Of a DNA stretch of 64,000 bases, positions 8,973-15,848 are shown one piece after another (within the stretch, counting starts at the first letter, position 1; each line of letters opens with the position of its first letter). The translations under genes were made by a program, and so were the position numbers. Source of the DNA: Rhizobacter sp. OV335 (GTDB lineage: Bacteria > Pseudomonadota > Gammaproteobacteria > Burkholderiales > Burkholderiaceae_C). The DNA lies in NCBI RefSeq assembly GCF_900142965.1, contig NZ_FRCQ01000033.1, positions 1 to 64,000 of the forward strand. Reading direction: 5' to 3'. Under the pieces are notes generated by a model that was not told the DNA's origin, did no database searches, and was given only the letters and a program-made list of their open reading frames with translations.

Positions 8973-9158
8973 ATGGAGATTGACCTCTCACTCGATGAAG
9001 TTGAGATCCTAAGAGAGTGCCTGAACTACTCAAAATTGAACCTGAGAGAGGGGGCCGCTCCCGATGACATCAAGCGTCGGAAATTAGAACAGTTGGATGC
9101 TTTGCAGAAGAAGTTCAGCACTGTCATCCACCAGCCTCCTTTAAAAAGGGATTCGTAG
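8973..9158 (+). CDS. Small helical protein, unknown
   Basis: 61 residues. The ATG at 8973 has a strong AAGGAG seven bases upstream, which is the main reason to believe it. The product is charged and predicted helical (IDLSLDEVEILRECLNYSK, then DDIKRRKLEQLDALQKKF), with no membrane segment. It stands alone on the plus strand inside the island, between vsr and the HNH gene. It could be a small regulator or antitoxin-like protein; nothing in the sequence decides this. The stretch 8716-8972 upstream holds no gene I can support. Confidence 0.6.
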   Translation: MEIDLSLDEVEILRECLNYSKLNLREGAAPDDIKRRKLEQLDALQKKFSTVIHQPPLKRDS

Positions 9159-9190
9159 CCGCGCGCAGGCCATGCCTCAATGAGGCTCAA

Positions 9191-9994
9191 TCATTTCCGA
9201 CGAGCAGTGCGAAGCGCCGAAACCTCCTCGACGCTCAACCAGGGCCTGCTCGCATGCACGACGCGGTGGCAGTTTGCGCACAATAGAGCCAGATCGTGAA
9301 CGCTAGTTCGATGTCCCTCGACCAACGTATGGAGCGGCTTCGTATGGTGCACGTCGATGATGCCGCTGGCCGACGGCCCATACGCATCGATGAAGTCGAA
9401 TCCGCACGCAGCGCAAGCCAGTCGCCCGGACTGCTTGAGGGCCATCGCCTTCACCTGCTCGACGAGCTTTCGGCTGCGTTCCCGTTGCCGATAAACGCGC
9501 GTGAGAATCCGCCCTTCTTCGGCATCCTGAATTCCGGGCTCGTCCTCCGCCAAATAGGCTGAGGCGTCGTCTCGACCTGAGATGCAACCTCGGATGGCCT
9601 GACTGACTTCGGTCAGCCGCTGCGGGTCGTTGGCAAAGAGCCGCCAAACAACTCCTTCGTCCCTGTTCCCTCGTCGCAGCCCGACCCTACCCTGCGCCGT
9701 ATAGGTTGGATCGAACCGCCGGAAGTTCATCATCTTCATGTAGACGCCGGCGGGATTCCTGAACGTGCGCTTGTCGTCGAGCTGCACGGCTCGACCGAGT
9801 TCGTTCAAGATTGACGACAGCTCCTTGACCGCGGCACTGTTCTTAGAAGGAGGAGAGACGCGGTGTCGCAGGTACAAGTCCAACGCCAGGATCAACTCGT
9901 CCCTCGTCCACGCGGGATTGCGTGGAGCCCCCGGAGTTCCAATTGCCTTCGGCGCCTTTGCCATGTCCATCCCAGTGCCAATGTCGACGCGCAT
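9191..9994 (-). CDS. HNH endonuclease, McrA-like
   Basis: 267 residues. The C-terminal third is a zinc-ribbon HNH nuclease: CAACGFDF (first Cys pair), then IDVHHTKPL, then DLALLCANCHRVVH (second Cys pair and catalytic His). This arrangement is that of the McrA/HNH restriction endonucleases, many of which cut modified DNA. The N-terminal part (ELILALDLYLRHR, FRNPAGVYMKMMNFRRFDP) is the region commonly seen ahead of such domains and may read DNA. The start is uncertain: ATG at 9994 and at 9970 are both possible and neither has a good leader. Location in the island next to vsr remains suggests a restriction role, without a visible methylase. Confidence 0.85.
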   Translation of the reverse strand: MRVDIGTGMDMAKAPKAIGTPGAPRNPAWTRDELILALDLYLRHRVSPPSKNSAAVKELSSILNELGRAVQLDDKRTFRNPAGVYMKMMNFRRFDPTYTAQGRVGLRRGNRDEGVVWRLFANDPQRLTEVSQAIRGCISGRDDASAYLAEDEPGIQDAEEGRILTRVYRQRERSRKLVEQVKAMALKQSGRLACAACGFDFIDAYGPSASGIIDVHHTKPLHTLVEGHRTSVHDLALLCANCHRVVHASRPWLSVEEVSALRTARRK

Positions 9995-10059
9995 CGATCG
10001 TGCGCGATTCGAAGTCGCATTGTCTCGAACGAACGAGGATGGAGTCCATCACATTCGCG

Positions 10060-10395
10060 TCACAGCTTCGCGCCGACGCGCACCCACTCCCCCACCCGCT
10101 CCGCCTCTTCCGACAGCAACCGCAACGCCGTGACGCTCAAGCGCCTCAGCGAATCATGCCGAGACCGATCGATCAGAGGCGTGTGATCGTCCATGCGCAG
10201 CCAATCGTCGAACTCCGCGATCTCCAGCAGCGCTCGAACGCCATCGGCGACATCGATCGTCAGCCCGACTAGTCGATTCAAGTGACGCGCCTCGATGACC
10301 CGAGCGTCCGTCGACTCATCGGTCCACCGAAATTCCTCGAACTGCGAGGGAGAGGACGAGGGAGACTCCTCGTCGTCAGCGGCATTGATGCTCAT
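10060..10395 (-). CDS. Hypothetical acidic helical protein
   Basis: 111 residues. Codon third positions are mostly G/C, so I take it as real. The N-terminus is acidic and Ser-rich; the rest is helical (ARHLNRLVGLTIDVADGVRALLEIAEFDDWLRM and LRRLSVTALRLLSEEAERV, quoted in pieces). Family not recognised. It lies 65 bp upstream of the HNH gene on the same strand and may share its transcript. Confidence 0.55.
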   Translation of the reverse strand: MSINAADDEESPSSSPSQFEEFRWTDESTDARVIEARHLNRLVGLTIDVADGVRALLEIAEFDDWLRMDDHTPLIDRSRHDSLRRLSVTALRLLSEEAERVGEWVRVGAKL

Positions 10396-10430
10396 GCGTA
10401 TTGGCTCCAGAAGTTGAATGCGCGCGCGTG

Positions 10431-10451
10431 AAAAAGCCGCCAGTGGGCGGC
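10431..10451 (-). terminator. Rho-independent terminator, minus-strand orientation
   Basis: On the minus strand: GCCGCC, 4-nt loop, GGCGGC, then TTTTT (bases 10435-10431). The only minus-strand genes near it start downstream of it, and the gene to its right (10545) runs the other way. It therefore terminates nothing visible and may be left from a gene lost when the island arrived. Confidence 0.6.
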
Positions 10452-10544
10452 CTCACGCGGGTATCTTCCGAGACGCCAATCTCGACCCAGGCTCTCGCCT
10501 GGGCGCGGCCAATGTAGCACGCACCCTGCCGCAGAATCGGCCTC

Positions 10545-11750
10545 ATGCGCCATGTGCCACGACTCCTGCTGACTGCCCTGGCGACCGCGCTGCTGCTCGC
10601 GCTCTTGCTCGTCTTTGCAGCCTGGTACCTCACCCTCCCCACCACCCCCGACCCCTTCTACTCCGCCACCTACCGCATCCCCTTCCGCCCCGGCACGCTG
10701 CTGCGCCAGGAGCCCTTCACCCGCGGCGTGCCCGAAGGCGCCGTCGCGTGGCGCATCCTCCACGCCACCACGCGTGACGACGGCTCGCCCGCCCTCGCCA
10801 GCGCCATCGTGATGGTCGCGCGCAACGCGCCCGCCGGCCCGCGCCCGGTCGTCGCGTGGGCGCACGGCAGCACCGGCATCGTGCGCGGCTGCGCGCCCTC
10901 GCTGCTGGGCGATCCGTTCGCCCACGTGCCCGCGCTGCAGCCGCTGCTCGACCAGGGCTGGGTCTGGGTCGCCACCGACTACGTGGGCCTGGGCGCCGCC
11001 GGCATCCACCCCTACCTGGTCGGCACCGGCCAGGCCCGCTCCGCGCTCGATGCGGTGCGGGCCGCGCGGCAGATGGTGGGCGTGGCGCTGTCCGATCGCA
11101 CCGTCGTTTGGGGCCATTCGCAAGGCGGCAACGCGGCCCTGTGGGCCGGCATGCTCGCGCCCCGCTACGCGCCCGACGTGCCGTTGGCTGGCATCGCCGC
11201 CCTCGCGCCGGGGAGCGACCTGCCGGCGCTGGTGGCCGCCGTGCAGCACACGCCGGTCGGCCGCATCACCTCGGCGTACCTGCTGCAGGCCTACAGCGAC
11301 ACGTATGGCGACGTGAAGTTCGATGACTACGCGCGCGGCTGGCCGGCGCTGATGGCGCGCGACATCGCGTCACGCTGCCTGGCGGGTGGCCGGGCCTGGT
11401 TCACTGCGGTCGAGGCGGCGGCTGTCGGCGGCAGCATCTTCTCCGCACCGCCTACGAGCGGGCCGTTGGGCCAGCGGCTCGCGGAGAACACGCCTGTCGG
11501 GCCGTGGACGCAGCCGGTGTTGATCGCGCAAGGGCTGGACGACGACCTGGTGCCGCCCGCGGTGCAATCGCGCTTCGTCGCAACACGCTGCCAGGCAGGG
11601 CGGGCGATCGACCACCGGCGCTACGCCGGGCGCGACCACGCCTCGCTGGTCGCGGCAGATTCACCGCTGACGAAAGACCTGCTCATGTGGACGCAATCCC
11701 GCTTCAGCCACCAAGCGCCGCACCCCGGCTGCCGAACCACCGATCAGTGA
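10545..11750 (+). CDS. Secretory-lipase-type alpha/beta hydrolase
   Basis: 401 residues. Residues 1-30 are a membrane anchor or signal (LLLTALATALLLALLLVFAAWYL). The fold matches secretory lipases: an early HGSTGIVRGCAPS segment (oxyanion region), a lid region with YVGLG, and the nucleophile elbow VWGHSQGGNAAL. The acid comes from GLDDDLVPP and the His from GRDHASLV, completing a Ser-Asp-His triad. It probably hydrolyses lipid or short-chain esters outside the inner membrane. The last 7 bp overlap the convergent AI-2E-family gene. It may be the first native gene right of the island. Confidence 0.88.
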   Translation: MRHVPRLLLTALATALLLALLLVFAAWYLTLPTTPDPFYSATYRIPFRPGTLLRQEPFTRGVPEGAVAWRILHATTRDDGSPALASAIVMVARNAPAGPRPVVAWAHGSTGIVRGCAPSLLGDPFAHVPALQPLLDQGWVWVATDYVGLGAAGIHPYLVGTGQARSALDAVRAARQMVGVALSDRTVVWGHSQGGNAALWAGMLAPRYAPDVPLAGIAALAPGSDLPALVAAVQHTPVGRITSAYLLQAYSDTYGDVKFDDYARGWPALMARDIASRCLAGGRAWFTAVEAAAVGGSIFSAPPTSGPLGQRLAENTPVGPWTQPVLIAQGLDDDLVPPAVQSRFVATRCQAGRAIDHRRYAGRDHASLVAADSPLTKDLLMWTQSRFSHQAPHPGCRTTDQ

Positions 11751-12817
11751 GCCGGCAGCCGCCTGCGCCACACCTCCAGCAACGCCACCCCCATCGCCAG
11801 CGCCAGCGGCCCGATCACCAGCCCCGTCGCGCCGAACGCCACCAGCCCGCCGACGATCGCGATGAAGGCCGGCAGCGTGTGCAGCCGCAGCTGCTTGCCG
11901 ATCAGCACCGGGTACAGCAGGTTGTCGACCAGCGCGACGACGATCGATCCCCACAGCGTGAGGATCAGCGCCTTCTCCCAGCTGCCCTCCAGCAGCAGCA
12001 GCCCCGCCGCCGGGATCCACACGATGGCCGCGCCCAGCACCGGCAGGATGGACAGCACGAACATCACCAGCCCCCACAGCATCGGCGCCGGCAGCCCCAG
12101 CCACCAGAACATCAACCCGCCCAGCAGCCCCTGCAGCGCCGCGATCAACACCGTGCCCAGCACGCTGGCGCGCACCACCTCGGCCACGCGCTTGAAGATG
12201 CGGCTGGTCTCGCGCGCCGTCAGCGGCAGGACCGATCGCAGCCAGCGCAGCGCCAGCTCGCGGTCGCGCAGCAGGTAGAACAGCGCGAAGAAGGTCACCA
12301 GCAGCTGCACGCTGCCCCACATCGAGCCGGTCAGGAAGCCCTGCAGCCGCGGCGCGAGCTGCTTGGCCATCTCGTCGCTCGACGGCATCTGCTTCGTCGC
12401 CCACGCCACGGCGCGCGCCAGCGTCGGCCTGTCGCGCACCAGGTCGTCGACGCGCTGGCGCACCTCGTCGGACCGCAGGTGCTCCCAGCCCTCGCGCGCC
12501 TTTTCGACCATCACCGGGGCGATTGCCGCTGCCAGGACGAGCAGCACGGCCGCGAGCAGCGCCGTCGTCAGGCCGGCGCTCAGGTTCGGGCGGCGCACGC
12601 GGCGTGCAATGCGCCGGTGCAAGCCGTTCGCGACGATGGCCAGCGCCACCGCCCACACCAGCGCCGACACGAAGGGCTCGGTCATGCGCCAGCACAGCAC
12701 CAGCACGATCAGCGTGATGACGGCGAGCGCGAACACCGAGACGCGGTTGCGGGTCAGGCCGGCTCGAGGCGGCGCATCAGCGGGGTCTTCGGGGGCATCG
12801 GCATCAAGGCTGTCCAT
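11744..12817 (-). CDS. AI-2E-family (PerM/YdiK-type) membrane permease
   Basis: 357 residues with about seven to eight membrane segments. The family pattern is visible: a TM pair near residues 25-65, a TM at 85-105, a large soluble insert (about 110-170), then a helical half with SVLGTVLIAALQGLLGG, ILPVLGAAIVWIPA and LVDNLLYPVLIG, the last two being the most conserved motifs. Members export small molecules, autoinducer-2 or ions; the substrate cannot be read from sequence. The start codon at 12817 lies inside a small upstream gene (12754-12975), so translation may be coupled. Confidence 0.9.
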   Translation of the reverse strand: MDSLDADAPEDPADAPPRAGLTRNRVSVFALAVITLIVLVLCWRMTEPFVSALVWAVALAIVANGLHRRIARRVRRPNLSAGLTTALLAAVLLVLAAAIAPVMVEKAREGWEHLRSDEVRQRVDDLVRDRPTLARAVAWATKQMPSSDEMAKQLAPRLQGFLTGSMWGSVQLLVTFFALFYLLRDRELALRWLRSVLPLTARETSRIFKRVAEVVRASVLGTVLIAALQGLLGGLMFWWLGLPAPMLWGLVMFVLSILPVLGAAIVWIPAAGLLLLEGSWEKALILTLWGSIVVALVDNLLYPVLIGKQLRLHTLPAFIAIVGGLVAFGATGLVIGPLALAMGVALLEVWRRRLPAH

Positions 12818-12975
12818 TCAGGGGCGCGGGCAATCGGTGTTCCTGATGCGGGCTGGACCTGCCGCTCGCTCCGGAGTGGATGCATCCACATCAGTTCGCC
12901 GAGGTTGACTGAATTGATCTCCAGATCGCGGCGCAGGACTTCGTAGAGCTGTACGTTTTGCTCGAATGACGTCAT
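12754..12975 (-). CDS. Small protein overlapping the AI-2E-family gene start
   Basis: 73 residues from ATG at 12975, with GGAG seven bases upstream. The first 35 residues (MTSFEQNVQLYEVLRRDLE, then NSVNLGELMWMHPL) have normal codon use; the last third overlaps the first 64 bp of the permease gene in another frame. No family recognised. A promoter-like AT-rich inverted repeat lies 29-57 bp upstream. It could be a leader peptide for the permease, or a spurious frame. Confidence 0.42.
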   Translation of the reverse strand: MTSFEQNVQLYEVLRRDLEINSVNLGELMWMHPLRSERQVQPASGTPIARAPEWTALMPMPPKTPLMRRLEPA

Positions 12976-13003
12976 CGATGTCTCCGGTGATCTCGTCGGG
13001 CTT

Positions 13004-13032
13004 GTTAAAAGAGTGGGGTGGTTTTTTTTAAC
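13004..13032. promoter_or_regulatory. AT-rich inverted repeat GTTAAAA...TTTTAAC
   Basis: A 7-bp perfect inverted repeat with a 15-bp spacer, strikingly AT-rich in this GC-rich region, 29 bp upstream of the small gene starting at 12975. It could be an operator/promoter for the permease transcript, or a terminator arm for plus-strand reading (T8 at 13022-13029). Confidence 0.35.
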
Positions 13033-13104
13033 ACCGTGCGGGCATGGAGCGGGCCTTCGATACCTCAGGCTGAACGGGTCTTTGCAGTCGTGCAGTTGAA
13101 GTAG

Positions 13105-13362
13105 GCGACGAACCCTTCGACGGACGGGCCCTCGACCAGCTCGGTCCCTGCTCTCAAGAAACAGCACACTTCCGTTCGCCCTGAGCAGCGACCGAGCTTG
13201 TCGATGGCGCGTCTGTCGAAGGGTTGCGTCCGAAGCGGGCCAGGCCTTCGACAAGCTCAGTCCGAACGGTTTCTTTGCAACCGCCGGGTCCCTTCAAGGA
13301 CCTGATGTGCTCAGGGCGAACGGGGGCTTAGGGCAAACGGGGACTCAGCGCAACGGGGCTCA
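13105..13362. repeat. Block of degenerate dispersed repeats (TTCGACAAGCTCAG-type)
   Basis: This gap (about 385 bp from 12976 to 13359) has no gene of its own and is filled with copies and fragments of one repeat family. Seen: AACCCTTCGACGGACGGG at 13111, CGTTCGCCCTGAGCAG near 13153, GCCTTCGACAAGCTCAG near 13243, CTCAGGGCGAACGGG near 13309, followed by decayed CAAACGGGG/CAACGGGG units. The same units occur at 18296-18432 and 24476-24655. The right end runs into the MpaB-type gene and supplies its stop codon. Confidence 0.8.
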
Positions 13363-14061
13363 GTTCGAACGTGGGTCGGTGCGCGAACGGGGCGCGGTGC
13401 GGGAGCGGACGAGCGCCCTCACCCAACCACTCGCCTCCCCCAACCCCAGCACCTCCCGCACCCCCGGCTCCATCGTCGCCAGCATCCCCTGTCGGAACGC
13501 CCAGCGCGTGCCGAACGGCACCGTCAGCTTCACCACGTCGCGCAGGCACAGGCGCGCCAGGCGCTCGCCTTCGGGCGTGCGGGCCATGCAGCGCGCTTCA
13601 TACTCGCGCTGCAGTTGCTGCCACTGCGGCAGCGCCTCGGGCAGCTCGCTTATCCCCATCTCACGCCCCACGCGCTGCCAGAAGGCCAGCAGCAACGCGG
13701 TCTCGTGCGCCTCCAGCTTCACCCGCGCATGCCGTGCGTTCCAGCGCAGTGGCTCCAGGAAGAACGTGGCCAGCACGTAGCGGTAGTCGCTCGCATCCGC
13801 CGGCACATGGCGGTGCACATCTCGCAACCGCTGCAGCGCCACCCGCCCCGCCTCGCTGTCGAAGCCGTGGCAGATCAGCTCGCGCAGCGTCTGCCGCGTG
13901 CGCGCCAGCCGGGCCTGCGTCTGCGACACCAGCTGCGCATGCCCGTACAGCGTCGTCACCAGGTGCGCGATGCCCATCATGCGGATCAGCGCCAGGTAGG
14001 TGCCGATGCGAAACGTCATCCGGTGCCGGCCGTAGTACAGCGCCTCGATCTGCGTCGTCAT
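13360..14061 (-). CDS. MpaB-type (DUF2236) oxygenase-like protein
   Basis: 233 residues. Family marks: YGRHRMTFRIGTYLALIRMMG near the start, CHGFDSEAGRVALQRL, then DYRYVLATFFLEPLRW, in the order and spacing of the MpaB/latex-clearing-protein-like haem oxygenases. Members oxidise terpenoid or polyisoprenoid chains, but most bacterial ones are uncharacterised. ATG at 14061 overlaps the Lrp stop by 4 bp (ATGA), so the two are translationally coupled. The last about 20 residues are Arg/Ser-rich and encoded by decayed dispersed repeat; the native C-terminus may have been replaced. Confidence 0.8.
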   Translation of the reverse strand: MTTQIEALYYGRHRMTFRIGTYLALIRMMGIAHLVTTLYGHAQLVSQTQARLARTRQTLRELICHGFDSEAGRVALQRLRDVHRHVPADASDYRYVLATFFLEPLRWNARHARVKLEAHETALLLAFWQRVGREMGISELPEALPQWQQLQREYEARCMARTPEGERLARLCLRDVVKLTVPFGTRWAFRQGMLATMEPGVREVLGLGEASGWVRALVRSRTAPRSRTDPRSN

Positions 14062-14534
14062 GCCCCGGCCTCCCCCGGCTCGGCCAGCGCGATGCGCGTC
14101 TCGAACTTCGAGCAGTTCATCGCGAAGGTGCTCTTGAAATTCCGCACGTTGTTGTTCGACGAAAACACCTCGCGCGTGAACGCGTGGTACCGCTCCATCG
14201 ACGCCGAGTTCACGATCAGCAAGAAGTCGAACTCGCCCGACACCTCGTAGCAGGCCATCACGTCGTCCTGCGCCGCCATCTTCTTCTCGAAGTTGCGCAA
14301 CAGCGCATCGTTCTGCTTGTCGAGCTCGACCGAGACGAACACCGTCAGCGGCCGCCCCACGCGCTGCCGGTCGACGATCGCCACCTGCTTCATCAGCACG
14401 CCCGAGGCCTTCAGTTGCGCAATGCGGCGCTGGCAGGTGGCCGGCGAGCTGTGCACCCGCTCGGCCAGCGTGCGCATCGGCAGCGAGGCATCGTGTTGCA
14501 GCAGGTTCAGGATCTGGGTGTCGAGTCGGTCCAT
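14058..14534 (-). CDS. Lrp/AsnC family transcriptional regulator
   Basis: 158 residues, standard length. ATG at 14534 (MDRLDTQILNLLQHDASLP) begins the winged HTH, whose recognition helix is SSPATCQRRIAQL. Residues about 65-150 form the RAM ligand-binding domain (FVSVELDKQ, CYEVSGEFDFLLIV). Such proteins bind amino acids or related compounds and act on neighbouring amino-acid genes. It is divergent from the amidohydrolase (124 bp apart) and coupled to the MpaB-type gene, so both sides are candidate targets. Confidence 0.92.
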   Translation of the reverse strand: MDRLDTQILNLLQHDASLPMRTLAERVHSSPATCQRRIAQLKASGVLMKQVAIVDRQRVGRPLTVFVSVELDKQNDALLRNFEKKMAAQDDVMACYEVSGEFDFLLIVNSASMERYHAFTREVFSSNNNVRNFKSTFAMNCSKFETRIALAEPGEAGA

Positions 14535-14657
14535 TCGCCCATTCTCGGCCAGCAAAACGGGACAAACGCATCACGCGACGCCCGATCGCGATGATTCCGC
14601 TCACGCGCTGCTGCCGACAATGCAGCATCCCAGCGTCCGTCCTGCCCGGAGCCCGCG

Positions 14658-15848
14658 ATGTCCACGCCATCCTCCCCCTCAGCCACCGAGTTCGAAGCCC
14701 AGCTTCAAAGCTGGCGCCACCACCTGCACCGCCACCCCGAGACCGGCTTCAACGAGCGCCGCACCGCCGACCACGTCGCCCGCGTGCTCGAGCTGCTGGG
14801 CATCGAGGTGGAGCGCGGCATCGGCGGCACCGGCGTGGTGGGCACGCTGACGGTGGGCACCGGCCGCGGCGCGATCGGGCTGCGTGCCGACATGGATGCC
14901 CTCGCCCTCACCGAAGCCGCCGAGGGCCGCGCCCACGCGTCGCTGAACCCCGGCTGCATGCACGCCTGCGGGCACGACGGCCACATGGCGATGCTGCTCG
15001 GCGCGGCGCAGCTGCTCGCGCAGCGGCGGGATTTCGACGGCAGCGTGCGCTTCATCTTCCAGCCCGCCGAAGAGCACGGCCGCGGCGCGGCGGCGATGAT
15101 GGCCGACGGCCTGTTCGAGCGCTTCCCGGTCGACGAGATCTACGGCGCACACAACATGCCCGGCCTGCCGGTCGGCCACATCGCCACGCGCGTCGGCGGC
15201 ATCATGGCCAGCGAAGACAACTTCGTGATCCGCATCACCGGCCGCGGCGGCCACGCGGCGCGGCCGCACATGGCGGTGGACCCGCTGGTGATCGGCGCCG
15301 AGATCGTGCTGGCGCTGCAGACCATCGTCGCGCGCTCGGTCGACCCGGGGCAGCCGACCGTCGTCTCGTGCACCGAGTTCATCACCGACGGGATCCGCAA
15401 CGCGCTTCCGACGCACGTGACGATCAAGGGCGACACCCGCAGCTATGCGCCCGAGGTGCAGGCGCTGCTCGCGCGGCGCATGCGCGAGCTGTGCGAGGGC
15501 ATCTGCGCGGCGCATGGCGCGAGCTGTAGCGTCGAGTACACGCACGAGTTCGCGCCGACGGTGAACTGGGCGCAATGCGTGCCGGTCGCGGTGGCCGCCG
15601 CGGTCGAGGTGGTGGGCACGGACCGGGTCGATGACGACGTGGCTCCGATGATGATCTCGGAGGATTTCGGCGCCTTCCTGCGCGTGGTGCCCGGCGCCTT
15701 CGTCTTCATCGGCAACGGCGATGGCGACAGCCCCGGCGCGGTGCCGCTGCACAACGCGCGCTACGACTTCAACGACGCGCTGCTGCCGATCGGCGCGCGC
15801 TTCTTCGCGGAAATCATTCGCCAGCGGCTGCCGCGGCGGGAGGCCTGA
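14658..15848 (+). CDS. M20 amidohydrolase (hippurate/IAA-amino-acid hydrolase type)
   Basis: 396 residues. Metal-binding motifs of the M20D group are complete: GLRADMDAL, then CMHACGHDGHMAMLL (C104, H106), QPAEEHGRGA, and MISEDFGAFL near the end. The lid domain includes GRGGHAARPH. The enzyme removes an acyl group from an N-acyl amino acid. The ATG at 14658 has GGAG seven bases upstream. The stop is immediately followed by the ATG of the fusion gene (TGAATG), so they form one operon. The divergent Lrp regulator suggests induction by an amino-acid-like compound. Confidence 0.93.
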   Translation: MSTPSSPSATEFEAQLQSWRHHLHRHPETGFNERRTADHVARVLELLGIEVERGIGGTGVVGTLTVGTGRGAIGLRADMDALALTEAAEGRAHASLNPGCMHACGHDGHMAMLLGAAQLLAQRRDFDGSVRFIFQPAEEHGRGAAAMMADGLFERFPVDEIYGAHNMPGLPVGHIATRVGGIMASEDNFVIRITGRGGHAARPHMAVDPLVIGAEIVLALQTIVARSVDPGQPTVVSCTEFITDGIRNALPTHVTIKGDTRSYAPEVQALLARRMRELCEGICAAHGASCSVEYTHEFAPTVNWAQCVPVAVAAAVEVVGTDRVDDDVAPMMISEDFGAFLRVVPGAFVFIGNGDGDSPGAVPLHNARYDFNDALLPIGARFFAEIIRQRLPRREA

